A stretch of 64,000 bases of DNA from CAILHX01 sp046155285 (GTDB lineage: Bacteria; Pseudomonadota; Gammaproteobacteria; Burkholderiales; Methylophilaceae): contig JBJXEA010000027.1 of NCBI GenBank assembly GCA_046155285.1, positions 62,001 to 126,000 on the forward strand, read 5' to 3'. Under the pieces are notes generated by a model. It was not told the DNA's origin, searched no databases, and saw only the letters and a program-made list of their open reading frames with translations. Positions 26,233 to 35,700 of this stretch are shown here, piece after piece. Positions within the stretch are counted from its first letter, which is position 1; every line of letters begins with the position of its first letter. A program made the position numbers and the translations under genes.

Positions 26233-26253
26233 ATAATTCCTTGTTGGGAAGTG

Positions 26254-27105
26254 CTAATGCTTCGTCGGTATAGCTGCCACTGCTGAAGACACAACATCTA
26301 TACTAGATCTTACATCTGGGCTAAGGTGACCTGCCCCTTGCTCACCTGTACGATTAGCACCAGTATCCGCCAACAACATCACTACCACGCGACGGTTTCT
26401 GGCACGGCCTTCAGGCGTATCATTTGTATCAACAGATCGTTTATCAGCATAGCCTACTGCCACCATGCGCTCTCCAACTACACCATTTGTTTCAAACAAT
26501 CGAACCACACTACTAGCACGAGCTGTCGACAATTCCCAATTGGAAGGAAATACGTAAGAACGAATCGGTTGATTGTCTGTATGACCCTCTACCTGCACTT
26601 GGTAAGGATTGTCTGCAACAATCTTAGCCACAGTACTCAAAACTTCAACAGAATCTTTTTGCAAGTCTGCCTTTGCAGTCTCAAACAACACACTGGCATT
26701 GATCTCAATGGTAATGCCATGAATTGTCTCAGTAACTTGCACCTTTCCTTCTTTCACTAAGGTTTCCAGTGCTTCCTGCACACTCTTAGCAACGGCTTTC
26801 ATACTTTCACGCTGCTTTGCCTTACGTTCTTCGTCAGCCGGCGACACCTGCGGATTTTTCGGAGTAATAGTAACTGCTGTCAACCCTACAGACGCACTTT
26901 GTGGTTTAGGATTCTTTTTAATAGTAGGTTCATAGTCAAAAGCGGCTTGCAGCGACTCCGCCAGCGCTGTGGCTTTAGTAATGTCCAGCTTCGACATTGC
27001 AAACAAAACCACGAAAACCGCAAACAGCAAAGTAATGAAGTCGGCATAAGACACCAGCCACCGCTCATGATTTTCGTGTTCTTCGTGTTTTTGTTTGCGT
27101 GCCAT
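26254..27105 (-). CDS. motD: Flagellar stator protein MotD (MotB-like)
   Basis: With ATG 27105 the product is 283 residues. The upstream TTG at 27120 is less likely. A single membrane helix near residues 15-40 includes SYADFITLLFAVFVVLFAMS, whose Asp is the proton-channel residue. After a Lys/Pro-rich plug and linker comes an OmpA-like peptidoglycan-binding domain (VEGHTDNQPI; NWELSTARA; RARNRRVVV). With MotC it forms a stator unit of the flagellar motor. Its position after fliA and motC is characteristic of MotC/MotD rather than MotA/MotB. Confidence 0.9.
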   Translation of the reverse strand: MARKQKHEEHENHERWLVSYADFITLLFAVFVVLFAMSKLDITKATALAESLQAAFDYEPTIKKNPKPQSASVGLTAVTITPKNPQVSPADEERKAKQRESMKAVAKSVQEALETLVKEGKVQVTETIHGITIEINASVLFETAKADLQKDSVEVLSTVAKIVADNPYQVQVEGHTDNQPIRSYVFPSNWELSTARASSVVRLFETNGVVGERMVAVGYADKRSVDTNDTPEGRARNRRVVVMLLADTGANRTGEQGAGHLSPDVRSSIDVVSSAVAAIPTKH

Positions 27106-27129
27106 GTTATGTTCGCCCAAGTCTAATGA

Positions 27130-27900
27130 TTAAGCGATAAAACCACGCAGACGGGTTTCAATCAGGCGTGGGTTATCGCCATTGGCAACTGACACCAAAC
27201 CCTCCACCACCATAGCGCGCTTCACCATTTCTCGAGCAATCACCGATTTGATTTTATTGGAGAAAGGTAAGAAGAATAAGTTTGCCGCACCCACACCATA
27301 TAACGTGGCGACAAAAGCTACTGCAATACCAGTACCTAATGAGGAAATATCAACGCCACCTTCTGCAGACAGTCCACCCATCACGTGAATCAAGCCCATC
27401 ACGGCGCCCAGAATCCCGATGGTTGGAGAATAACCACCCGCTGACTCCCAAACCCGCGCGGCTTGACGATGATGCTCATCATAGGAGTCCATCTCAACCT
27501 CCATCATTTCGCGCAATTTTTCTGGTTCTGCGCCGTCCACTAGCATCTGAAGACCCTTGCGCATGAAAGGATCATTCATTTCTTCAATCAACGGTTCCAG
27601 CGACAACAAACCTCCGCGCCTTGCGGTATTACCCCAACCCACTACTTGCTCAATAACACTCTCCAGCGCGACGCTTGGGGTCATAAACACCCATTTCAGC
27701 AAACGAACCCCTAAAAAGAAAACGGGTGTTGGGTACTGAATAAGGCACGCGCCTATTGTTCCACCAAATACGATGATGAAAGCAGCAAGCTGCATCAAGG
27801 TGCCAGCATGCCCGCCCTCTAAAGCCTGTCCACCAAGGATGGCGCCAAACGCCATAAAAACGCCAATAAGTGTAGTTGTATCTAAGCGAGAATTATTCAT
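27130..27900 (-). CDS. motC: Flagellar stator protein MotC (MotA-like)
   Basis: This 256-residue membrane protein has four predicted helices: two at the N-terminus (LIGVFMAFGAILGGQALEGG; LAAFIIVFGGTIGACLI) and two at the C-terminus (IGILGAVMGLIHVMGGLS; IAVAFVATLYGVGAANLFFLP). A large cytoplasmic loop separates them (RRGGLLSLEPLIEE). This is the MotA/PomA/ExbB fold, conducting ions with MotD. The stop lies 24 bases before the motD ATG, and the start 2 bases after fliA, so it is in the flhF-flhG-fliA-motC-motD operon. Confidence 0.92.
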   Translation of the reverse strand: MNNSRLDTTTLIGVFMAFGAILGGQALEGGHAGTLMQLAAFIIVFGGTIGACLIQYPTPVFFLGVRLLKWVFMTPSVALESVIEQVVGWGNTARRGGLLSLEPLIEEMNDPFMRKGLQMLVDGAEPEKLREMMEVEMDSYDEHHRQAARVWESAGGYSPTIGILGAVMGLIHVMGGLSAEGGVDISSLGTGIAVAFVATLYGVGAANLFFLPFSNKIKSVIAREMVKRAMVVEGLVSVANGDNPRLIETRLRGFIA

Positions 27901-27902
27901 AT

Positions 27903-28616
27903 TTATTGTCCAATCCAGTCTTTAAGCACAGCACGTAATCGCATAATAGCCTGAGAATGTATCTGGCACACGCGAGATTCAGAAACTCCCAACACCGCCC
28001 CAGCCTCCTTGAGATTAAGATCTTCTTGATAGTACATGGCCATCACCATCCTTTCACGTTCTGGCAACAAAGCAATGGCTTCAACCAATGCTTGTTGCAT
28101 CCCCTCATCCTGCAAAATCTGCAAAATCCCAGGACGACCATCTGTGATATTGAGCTCCACCGGCTCGTCACCTTCGTGCTGGAAGTCCTCATAGTACACC
28201 AGTTGATGCCCGCGCGCATCTGCCAGCATGGCTTGATACTCTTGCAAAACAAGCCCCATCTGCTGGGCTATCTCAAATTCAGTCGGCGCCATCCCCAATT
28301 GTTGTTGCAACTGGGTAATCGCACGCTCAATATCTCGCGCATTTTTACGCACCGAACGTGGTACCCAATCAATCTCGCGCAGCTCGTCCAACATCGCCCC
28401 GCGGATACGCTGCGAGGCATAGGTTTCAAACTGCGCACCTTGAGTTTCGTCAAAATGATTGAGCGCATCAAGCAACCCCATCATGCCAGATTGCACTAAA
28501 TCATCAATCTGCACACTGGCCGGCAACCTAGCCGCTAGCTGATAAGCGATACGCTTCACCAGTAGCGAATAATCCTCTACCGAACGCTCTACCAGCACGC
28601 GAATAGTTGCCGTCAT
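27903..28616 (-). CDS. fliA: Flagellar sigma factor 28 (FliA)
   Basis: A 237-residue sigma-70-family factor with region 2 (DLVQSGMMGLLDALNHFD; QRIRGAMLDELREIDWVPRSVR), region 3 and region 4 (LPERERMVMAMYYQEDLNLKEAGAVLGVSESRVCQIHSQA). This order and the WVPRSVR motif mark FliA. It directs late flagellar and chemotaxis genes from promoters like the one at 25329. Four bases separate its start from the flhG-like stop. Confidence 0.96.
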   Translation of the reverse strand: MTATIRVLVERSVEDYSLLVKRIAYQLAARLPASVQIDDLVQSGMMGLLDALNHFDETQGAQFETYASQRIRGAMLDELREIDWVPRSVRKNARDIERAITQLQQQLGMAPTEFEIAQQMGLVLQEYQAMLADARGHQLVYYEDFQHEGDEPVELNITDGRPGILQILQDEGMQQALVEAIALLPERERMVMAMYYQEDLNLKEAGAVLGVSESRVCQIHSQAIMRLRAVLKDWIGQ

Positions 28617-28620
28617 ACAC

Positions 28621-29418
28621 TCAAGCTGCCGTCAGCTTGCTACCAGTGGCGCTTAACAGGCGGCACATGAAGACATCAAAACGATTATCGTCATTTTGCA
28701 ACGGCCAGTGCATCATGTCTACTGCAAATCTCTCTAAGGTATGCGCCGCAGCCAAACGATTGGTCGGTAGCACACAGGCAAAGTCAGGCTTCAACTCTAA
28801 ATATCTATCACATACGGCGGTGAGCTTATGAAACAAAGACTTGGCTACAGCCTCGTTGCCGCCACGGAACATCATCATAAAATGCCTATTATCACGCATG
28901 CGATGCAGCGTCTTGATATGGCGATAGGCTTCAGTAATCCCATAATCGCTCTCATCGCACAGCACCACCACTTCAGGCGCAGCCAGCGCAAAACCCAAAC
29001 CATGATGCTGCAAGTCTGATGCTGCATGTATCACCACATAATCAAAGCCTACAACCAAAGCATGAAAATCATCTAGCAGATGCACCCGAGCGGCATCGAG
29101 ACTGCGTCCCAAGCGCTCGGTATCTGCTGGCATCAAGGCCACTCCGGCCACCGTCACTATTGCTTCATCGAGACTTTTCTTGCCACGTAGCACATCACCA
29201 GCATCCCAGCCCAGCGGAGCTTCCAGCAAAGGATGTGTTGCCGTCGCAAACAGCGCCTCATCCACCAGCAATACTTTTTTGTCCTGTGCCGCCAAAGTCA
29301 CCGCTAACGCAGCCGACACTGATTGGCTTTGGCTGCCCACCAAGGCGACAACACGCACCGCCTCCGCCGTGAATAATTGACGTAAGCCAGTAGCTTGATC
29401 GGCTAACGCCCTAGCCAA
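28621..29418 (-). CDS. flhG: FlhG/FleN-like MinD-family protein with degenerate P-loop
   Basis: This 265-residue protein occupies the flhG (fleN) slot between flhF and fliA and aligns with the MinD fold (VRVVALVG strand, KKVLLVD, FDYVVIHA, VVVLCDESDYGITEAYRHIK). However, the Walker A region, normally GGKGGVGKT, reads VGSQSQSVSA at about 27-36, with no Lys, and the switch Asp region is EALFATATHP. ATP hydrolysis is therefore unlikely. FlhG normally limits polar flagellar number by stimulating FlhF GTPase. The start is TTG 29418 with GGGAG six bases upstream, overlapping flhF by 8 bases. Confidence 0.8.
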   Translation of the reverse strand: MARALADQATGLRQLFTAEAVRVVALVGSQSQSVSAALAVTLAAQDKKVLLVDEALFATATHPLLEAPLGWDAGDVLRGKKSLDEAIVTVAGVALMPADTERLGRSLDAARVHLLDDFHALVVGFDYVVIHAASDLQHHGLGFALAAPEVVVLCDESDYGITEAYRHIKTLHRMRDNRHFMMMFRGGNEAVAKSLFHKLTAVCDRYLELKPDFACVLPTNRLAAAHTLERFAVDMMHWPLQNDDNRFDVFMCRLLSATGSKLTAA

Positions 29419-30787
29419 ACAAATCTCCCGTTCCCGCCCAGTCGCCCTGCATCACCATTTCTTCCTGATTGATTTGCATAGCACCCGTAGATTGACCCTT
29501 GAAAGCGCGGTCTACCAAATACGTGGAATTCGCAGTACGGATGTCTTCCGGCACACGCTGACCGTTGGTCACATAATGTAATTTCAGGCCATGACGTATC
29601 AAACAATCTATTGCTGGCGCTAATGACACAGATTCGTCCACCTTGGTCAAAATGCAGCCATCCAAACCCACGCCTTGATGCGCCCGCACGATGTCGTCCA
29701 AAGTCACGCCCTGTGCGGTTGCTGGCAATATGAGCTGGCGTTTGACCTGGCGATTATCGCCACACAGAAATTTAATTTGTTCAGGAATATTACGGTCTCG
29801 CTGACTCATGCCCACGGTGTCTATCAACACCAAATGGCTGCGCTGCAACTCGGCCAGCGTGGCATCAAGCTCAGACTCTTCTTTAATGGCATATACCGGC
29901 ACATTGAGGATACGGCCATAGATACGCAATTGCTCGTGCGCCCCGATACGATAACTGTCCGTTGACAGTAGCGCCACATTAGACGCGCCAAAGCGCAATA
30001 CTGCGTGCGCTGCCAGCTTGGCCACGGTAGTCGTTTTCCCCACGCCAGTAGGGCCAACCAAAGCGATGATGCCGCCGCGCTCAATCACGTCAGCCCCCGA
30101 TTCGTCTACACGTAGATTATGTGCGATGGCCTTTTTAAGCCACATTACACCTTTTTCAAAATCCATGCCCTCAGGCAAAGCATCCACCAGCTTGCGCGAC
30201 AAAGCAGGACTGAACCCTGCGCCAAACAACACGCGCAACAACTCAGCCTTGATGGGATCACGACGCGCCAATTCACCCCAAGCAAAACCGGAAAGTTGCC
30301 CTTCCAGCAAACCACGCAGATGCTTAAGCTCAAACGCCATTCCCGCCATGGTGGAACTCAACTCCGGCACTTGCTCGACATCTTCTTGCGGGTCTGCTTG
30401 CACTTCCCAGCGCGGCATTCTGGTGGGCGGTGCTTCTTGGGCGATGGTGGCGCGTTTTTTAGTGCGAGGATCTTTCTCTAACGCCTCCGTGGCGGCAGCT
30501 ATGGTTTTTTTGAGTGAGGGCACAACGGACTCAGCATCTTTGTGGTTCAGAATCGCCGCAATTGCTTCAGCGCCAAATCCTGAAGATGCTGGCGCTTTAT
30601 TGTCTGATTTATTCGGGGTAGGTTTCGGGTAAGTCAGCGTGTCCATCTCATCGCCCGCGACAGCAACAATCTCAACGCCATCAGCCACTTTGCGGTTAGA
30701 TAAAATTAACGCATCGCCACCTAATGCATCGCGCACTTGCTGCATCGCATCACGAGAATTTGACGCGTAAAATTTCTGCACATTCAT
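29411..30787 (-). CDS. flhF: Flagellar biosynthesis GTPase FlhF
   Basis: A 458-residue SRP-type GTPase. The N-terminal B domain (about 1-140) begins with MNVQKFYASNSRDAMQQVRDALG, typical of FlhF. The N domain is followed by the G domain with P-loop GPTGVGKTTTVAKLAA at 245-260, DTVGMSQRD (G3) and LTKVDE (G4). FlhF recruits early basal-body components to the pole. It heads the flhF-flhG-fliA-motC-motD operon, which indicates polar flagellation. Confidence 0.95.
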   Translation of the reverse strand: MNVQKFYASNSRDAMQQVRDALGGDALILSNRKVADGVEIVAVAGDEMDTLTYPKPTPNKSDNKAPASSGFGAEAIAAILNHKDAESVVPSLKKTIAAATEALEKDPRTKKRATIAQEAPPTRMPRWEVQADPQEDVEQVPELSSTMAGMAFELKHLRGLLEGQLSGFAWGELARRDPIKAELLRVLFGAGFSPALSRKLVDALPEGMDFEKGVMWLKKAIAHNLRVDESGADVIERGGIIALVGPTGVGKTTTVAKLAAHAVLRFGASNVALLSTDSYRIGAHEQLRIYGRILNVPVYAIKEESELDATLAELQRSHLVLIDTVGMSQRDRNIPEQIKFLCGDNRQVKRQLILPATAQGVTLDDIVRAHQGVGLDGCILTKVDESVSLAPAIDCLIRHGLKLHYVTNGQRVPEDIRTANSTYLVDRAFKGQSTGAMQINQEEMVMQGDWAGTGDLFG

Positions 30788-30893
30788 ATCTATTATTCTT
30801 TCCCCAAGCCATGCGATGCGCCAATAAACGCTTAGTATTGAAGTCTATCACGGGAAAAGTTACGAAATAAAGTAAAAACTCAAGGACATACCA

Positions 30894-32498
30894 CTAAAAA
30901 CGAATTTGGCTAATCTGGCCACGCAAATCTGCAGCCAAAGTGGCCAGTTTTACAGTCATTTTTTTCAGCGCATCTACCTGCTCTCCGGTGGCCATAGAAC
31001 CTTGCTCAATAGAACTCACCAGATTACGTATGGACTGGACTTCCAGTTGGTGATCGCGCGTCACATGATCAATTTCGGTATTGACATTAAAAATATGAGC
31101 GGCGGCCTCTTGAATGGTTTGCAGGCTATCTTCTGCCTGATGCGCCACTTGCACACTGGCATTAGCATGATCGTGCGCCTGCTTCATGGACTCAGTGGCG
31201 CTATGCGCCACCATCCGCAACTTGGCCATGATTTTATCAATTTCCGTAGTGGCATTACTGGTACTCTGCGAAAGCTTACGCACTTCGTCCGCGACCACGG
31301 CAAAGCCTCGACCAGCCTCACCTGCCCGCGCCGCCTCAATCGCCGCATTAAGCGCCAAAAGATTAGTCTGGTCGGCAATGTCGCGGATAATGTTGAGTAC
31401 ATTACCAACTTCACGGGAATCCTCTTCCAATTGGGTAATCACGACGGCGGTTTCCTCCACTTGCCCAGCCAACTGAGATATTGAATGTCGGCTGCTCAAT
31501 ACCACCTCGCGCCCCTTCCGTGAAGCCTGTGCTGAGTTTCCAGCTTGTTGCGCCGCCATTCCGGCCTTATCGGCAATCATGACAACTTTGGCGGCAATTT
31601 CACTAGCCCCCGTATCTATGGCTTCAATCTGCTCGTTCTGATGGAGAACAGCCGCGCGTGTCGAATCTGCAACACCAGATAGCGCACCAGAAGTCTGTCC
31701 CAGCTCAGTGGCAGTGCGATCTAGGGTTTTAGCAAGTTGCTGGAATTCAGATAACAGGTTGTTGACCGCGTTGCTAATATCGCCTATTTCGTCTGTGCTT
31801 TGGTGCTTCAGCCTGCGAGTCAAATCACGCGAAGTTGCAATCTCAACCAAAACCGCGCTGATGCTTTTGAGCGGATTAGCAACACTGCGAACCGCAAAAT
31901 AAGCCATCATGACCACGCCAAACAAGATTAACACTGTCAGCACAATACTCACCTGCATGAGCTGATCCACCAGCGCGCCAGAGGCCTTCGCTTGCTCCAG
32001 CGTTTCATTAGTGCCAGCGCCAACCAATTTATCCAACGAACTGCCGATACTATCGGCCGCAGCCCCAAACTGCGCCAAAATAGTTCTGGCATTATCCCAA
32101 TCCACTTCCGATTGCGCCATTGCCGCCGAGAATCTAACCACCAGCGCCTGCTGCTGCTCTATCATCTGCTTCAGACTGGCCTCGCTAGCGCGAAACTCCG
32201 GTAACTTTCTAGCAGCATCCAGTTTGGCCTGCATATCTGCCAAATCCTCACGGCGACGTTTATCGAAAGCTGCACGATCGGTCGTTGCATATAATTCGTA
32301 CATATGCGCCTTCTGGCTTTGCAAATTACTTTTCAAGCCGGTCACGGCAATTAATCCTGGAAGCTGTTCATCGGCCAGCGTTAGTGTCGTTGCCCCGATT
32401 CTTCCACCGTTTAACAGCGTCAGCGCAGCAAACGCTAACAACAGAATAAATCCTGCCAAATAGCCCGTAAGTATTTTTTGCGTAATGTTGAGTTTCAT
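30894..32498 (-). CDS. Methyl-accepting chemotaxis protein
   Basis: A 534-residue receptor: TM1 at about 9-31, a four-helix-bundle sensor domain (about 32-180), TM2 around 182-205, HAMP to about 258, and a signalling domain with the conserved tip NLLALNAAIEAARAGEAGRGFAVVADEVR (written here only to mark the family hairpin at about 382-410). The ligand is unknown. It lies 18 bases after the HD-GYP gene on the same strand and may be the last gene of the metallophore run, while also adjoining the flagellar operon. Confidence 0.93.
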   Translation of the reverse strand: MKLNITQKILTGYLAGFILLLAFAALTLLNGGRIGATTLTLADEQLPGLIAVTGLKSNLQSQKAHMYELYATTDRAAFDKRRREDLADMQAKLDAARKLPEFRASEASLKQMIEQQQALVVRFSAAMAQSEVDWDNARTILAQFGAAADSIGSSLDKLVGAGTNETLEQAKASGALVDQLMQVSIVLTVLILFGVVMMAYFAVRSVANPLKSISAVLVEIATSRDLTRRLKHQSTDEIGDISNAVNNLLSEFQQLAKTLDRTATELGQTSGALSGVADSTRAAVLHQNEQIEAIDTGASEIAAKVVMIADKAGMAAQQAGNSAQASRKGREVVLSSRHSISQLAGQVEETAVVITQLEEDSREVGNVLNIIRDIADQTNLLALNAAIEAARAGEAGRGFAVVADEVRKLSQSTSNATTEIDKIMAKLRMVAHSATESMKQAHDHANASVQVAHQAEDSLQTIQEAAAHIFNVNTEIDHVTRDHQLEVQSIRNLVSSIEQGSMATGEQVDALKKMTVKLATLAADLRGQISQIRF

Positions 32499-32516
32499 CG
32501 TGCCGACCTTTTCTTG

Positions 32517-34415
32517 TTAAACGTGCTTCAATCTATCGTAAATTTCCATCATACGCGGTAAAGCACGCATCATGGCATTGATAACCTCAGGGTCAAAATG
32601 CTTACCGGCGTCTTTCTGCATGGCTTCCAGCGCGCTTTCTACCGTCCAAGCCTCTTTATATGGGCGCTTGGAAGTCAGCGCATCAAACACGTCTGCCGCG
32701 GCGATAATACGTGCCGAGAGCGGGATTTCTTGACCTTTCAAGCCTGCGGGATAGCCGCTGCCGTCGAATTTTTCATGATGGCACTCAGCAATTTCGATAC
32801 CCACTTGAAACACCGTATGCCCCAGTGCCTGCACTTGCGCCTCGCTCTTGCGCAGCACCTCACCACCTATCACCGGATGACGCTCCATCTCTTTGCGCTC
32901 TACCGGGTCTAGTCGCGCGGGTTTCAGCAGCACGCTATCGGCGATACCCACCTTGCCGATGTCATGCATGGGGGCAAAATTGAACACATCGCGCACATAG
33001 GCCGGCGTAATCTGCGTCATATAAACCCCCTCCTTGCCCAGTTCTTCAGCCACCAAAGCGGAGTACAGCGCCATGCGCACCAAGTGGTCGCCGGTTTCTG
33101 GGTCGCGGCTTTCGGCGAGCTTTGCCAAACCCTCCACAGCAGCCACCACTAGGTTTTCCATCACCACGGTTTTTTCCAACACATGAGAAATGGTCGCCGC
33201 AATGTTAGTCAAAAATTCTACATGTTCAGGCCGATAAGCGACTTCTGTACTCGCAAACACCATCACCGCTTGCTGCTTCCCGCTCAATATCGGCATATAC
33301 ACCGCCGAGCGTAAGCTTAATTGCAAAAGTGCATTTTCTAATGACTGTGGCGCGTTTTTCGTCTCCAAAGTCAACGCCACAGAAGCTGTCCCAAGCGTGG
33401 CCATCACGCCTTGTGTCGCGTCAAAACTCGCGCCGTTCTTAATCTGGTTGGACACGCCACTGTAATGGCGCTCCAGCGTTAAGCGACCACCATCGGGAGT
33501 GGGATAGAACACGCCCACCCAGTTGAGCGGCACGAACCCTTGAAACTCGTCATGCACAAAACGCAGCATGTCATCCAGTTTATGACCTTGGTTGATGCGG
33601 TCGGTGAGCTTGAAAATGCCATTGATGCGTTGCGTGAGCAGATTGAATGCTTCTGTCATCTGACCTATCTCATTGCCACTTTGCATGGCGACTTGATGCC
33701 CAAAATCTCCCTGCGCCACGCGTGCAAAACCCTTGATTGTTTGTTTCAAAGGAGTGATAAGTCGGTGTTGCAAAATGAACATCACCAGCACCACCAGCAG
33801 CAAGCCCAAGCCGCCCGATGCCCATAAAAACACACGAATATGGTCTAATTTTTTTTCCATCATGTGCTGAAAAGCACCGCTCAAGCGATTAGAAGATTTG
33901 GCGAGCAAAGCACCATGTCCCTGAATATATTCTGCTGCCCAAGTCAAACGTGGCTCGGCGAGATTGGGACCGAGCTTATCTTGCAGACCCGCCTGAAAAC
34001 GCATCCAATCACCCATGGTTTGATGCAACTGTGAGTTAAGTTGATTATCGAAATTACACTGTATGACTGAAGTATGGTCACCCACTAGATCAGCGGCTAT
34101 CTGACGACTTTCCAGTGAGCGGATGATTTTGTCGTAAAGAATGATTTGTTTTTGCAAATCTTTCCAATAGGTCGCCAAGTCTCGCGCGTATTTCCCTTCG
34201 TCATCAGGCGCAACTTCTGTGTAATGCTGCGACTGCTCTATCATACTCTGGCTCAGTACACGCAGCTGTCCAGCCAGATTCAAAATCAGATAATCGTGTT
34301 GGCGCAAATGCAAGGAATATAGGGTGTAGCCCAGCGTCCCTATCATCAGCAAAAAAATGGCTAAAATCGCCGCACCGATTTGTATGCGTAGTGAATTCAG
34401 CCATTGTTTTTTCAT
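32517..34415 (-). CDS. PilJ-like sensor / HAMP / GAF / HD-GYP cyclic-di-GMP phosphodiesterase
   Basis: With ATG 34415 (AGGA upstream; TTG 34418 also possible) the protein has 632 residues. TM1 lies near 12-34. The periplasmic domain resembles type IV pili methyl-accepting (PilJ-type) sensors (LAGQLRVLSQSMIEQSQ). TM2 lies near 195-216, followed by HAMP, a GAF domain and a C-terminal HD-GYP domain (HDIGKVG near 483; HHEKFDGSGYP near 543-553; ARIIAAADVFDAL). The HD and GYP residues are intact, so it should hydrolyse cyclic di-GMP. It starts 10 bases after the DoxX-like hvfX gene, so envelope metal status and motility control may be linked. Confidence 0.88.
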   Translation of the reverse strand: MKKQWLNSLRIQIGAAILAIFLLMIGTLGYTLYSLHLRQHDYLILNLAGQLRVLSQSMIEQSQHYTEVAPDDEGKYARDLATYWKDLQKQIILYDKIIRSLESRQIAADLVGDHTSVIQCNFDNQLNSQLHQTMGDWMRFQAGLQDKLGPNLAEPRLTWAAEYIQGHGALLAKSSNRLSGAFQHMMEKKLDHIRVFLWASGGLGLLLVVLVMFILQHRLITPLKQTIKGFARVAQGDFGHQVAMQSGNEIGQMTEAFNLLTQRINGIFKLTDRINQGHKLDDMLRFVHDEFQGFVPLNWVGVFYPTPDGGRLTLERHYSGVSNQIKNGASFDATQGVMATLGTASVALTLETKNAPQSLENALLQLSLRSAVYMPILSGKQQAVMVFASTEVAYRPEHVEFLTNIAATISHVLEKTVVMENLVVAAVEGLAKLAESRDPETGDHLVRMALYSALVAEELGKEGVYMTQITPAYVRDVFNFAPMHDIGKVGIADSVLLKPARLDPVERKEMERHPVIGGEVLRKSEAQVQALGHTVFQVGIEIAECHHEKFDGSGYPAGLKGQEIPLSARIIAAADVFDALTSKRPYKEAWTVESALEAMQKDAGKHFDPEVINAMMRALPRMMEIYDRLKHV

Positions 34416-34425
34416 CAATTCAGTC

Positions 34426-34938
34426 CTATTTGTTTTTGCGGCAATTGCGCGTTAACCAGTAATCCACACTCCACTTGCCCGCGCCACCAAACAGCAACGG
34501 CAAGAACATCACCAAGTAAATCAATGGCAGCTTGTAGTTGCCCAAGCCGTCGCCGTCTTCATCCACGATGCGATAGCCCTTAAGCAGCTCGGCTAACGTA
34601 CTCCAATGCTCAGGCCAATGAACGCTGGCAATAGCCACCACGGTCAGAATCATCAAAGATACGGTAAAGAAACGTGTCGCCAAGCCCAGCACCAATGCCG
34701 CAGCGCCTACCGTTTCAAAAAAGATGGAAATATTCCAACTTACGCTAGCCGGCAACAAATTGAAGGGGAATGGAAAAGTAATATCGGTAAACCAGTTAGG
34801 GCCGTGCAGCTTCTCAAAGCCCGCTTCGCCGAACTCCCAAGCCAATATCAAACGCAACACCAAGGGCGGAATAATGGGGGCAAGGCTTTCGGCGATGCCC
34901 ACCAATTGGCAGTAAATTCCAGCGAGTTTTTTCATCAT
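34426..34938 (-). CDS. hvfX: DoxX-family membrane protein of the HvfX type
   Basis: A 170-residue protein with four or five membrane helices (PPLVLRLILAWEFGEAGFEKL; ISIFFETVGAAALVLGLATRFFT; VSLMILTVVAIASVHW; LPLIYLVMFLPLLFGGAGKWSVDYWL). The DoxX family member found with DUF692 genes is called HvfX or BufD and is thought to help metallophore maturation or copper handling at the membrane. It is preceded by GGGAAATAAA and begins 3 bases after hvfC. The hvfA-B-C-X order supports the assignment. Confidence 0.82.
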   Translation of the reverse strand: MMKKLAGIYCQLVGIAESLAPIIPPLVLRLILAWEFGEAGFEKLHGPNWFTDITFPFPFNLLPASVSWNISIFFETVGAAALVLGLATRFFTVSLMILTVVAIASVHWPEHWSTLAELLKGYRIVDEDGDGLGNYKLPLIYLVMFLPLLFGGAGKWSVDYWLTRNCRKNK

Positions 34939-34941
34939 ATT

Positions 34942-35700
34942 TTATTTCCCTTTTTTGTATACGCCGATAATGGCTTGTTCTAATCTTAAATTTTTCAGAA
35001 TTTCCAACCCACTGTTAATCACCACTTCAGGCTTGGGGTGCTGCAACTCCTCAGCAATTTGGTTGAGCGCTTGCAAGCCAGTCAATGCGCCGTCTGCCAG
35101 CAAGGTCAGCAATCGTGCACTGACTGGGTTCAGTACGATAAATTTTACCGTATCATCGACACGTCTAAACGCCACGATGTGGGTGGGTTCGCTGTCAGGC
35201 TGTGTGGGTTTATAGCGTTTACCGATGCGCTGTACCGCGTAGGGATAGCTCAACAAAGCCAGCGCCGGAGCCAAAGCAGGGCAGCCCGCCAACAAATCAC
35301 CTTGCACATCAACACTGTCGGGCATCACTGCCTCTGAAACCGCCAGCGATAACTCCACCCACTCATAATGCGCCAAACTGGACAGAAATGCTGGAGTGTC
35401 GGCTGGCGGCTCGACTTCCAGCCAACGCAAAAACTCTTCAGGAATTTGGCGAAAAATGGGCGTGGCGCACTGATGCTGAATAAAAAATTCGCGCAGCAAG
35501 CGCGTCCAGCGCCGCACTCCCAAAACTTCTTGAGTCACCGGAAAACAGGACTCGACCAAGCCCCGGAAATTATTGAATACAATCTCGTTATACACTGCCA
35601 TGCGCCGCGCACTCACTCCAACAGGGCGTTTGGCTACTTTGGGGTTACGAATATGGCGCGTGAATTCTGTCTGATATTGCTGAAAAGCTGGCGCGTTCAC
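34942..35700 (-). CDS. hvfC: HvfC-type RiPP maturation protein (DUF2063)
   Basis: A 252-residue protein with the DUF2063 N-terminal domain (FQQYQTEFTRHIRNP; RRMAVYNEIVFNNFRGLVESCFPVTQEVLG) and a C-terminal winged-helix-like domain (LNPVSARLLTLLADGALTGLQAL). Partner proteins of this type bind the DUF692 enzyme and help present the precursor peptide. It overlaps the hvfB end by 4 bases (ATGA), so translation is coupled. Confidence 0.88.
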   Translation of the reverse strand: MNAPAFQQYQTEFTRHIRNPKVAKRPVGVSARRMAVYNEIVFNNFRGLVESCFPVTQEVLGVRRWTRLLREFFIQHQCATPIFRQIPEEFLRWLEVEPPADTPAFLSSLAHYEWVELSLAVSEAVMPDSVDVQGDLLAGCPALAPALALLSYPYAVQRIGKRYKPTQPDSEPTHIVAFRRVDDTVKFIVLNPVSARLLTLLADGALTGLQALNQIAEELQHPKPEVVINSGLEILKNLRLEQAIIGVYKKGK

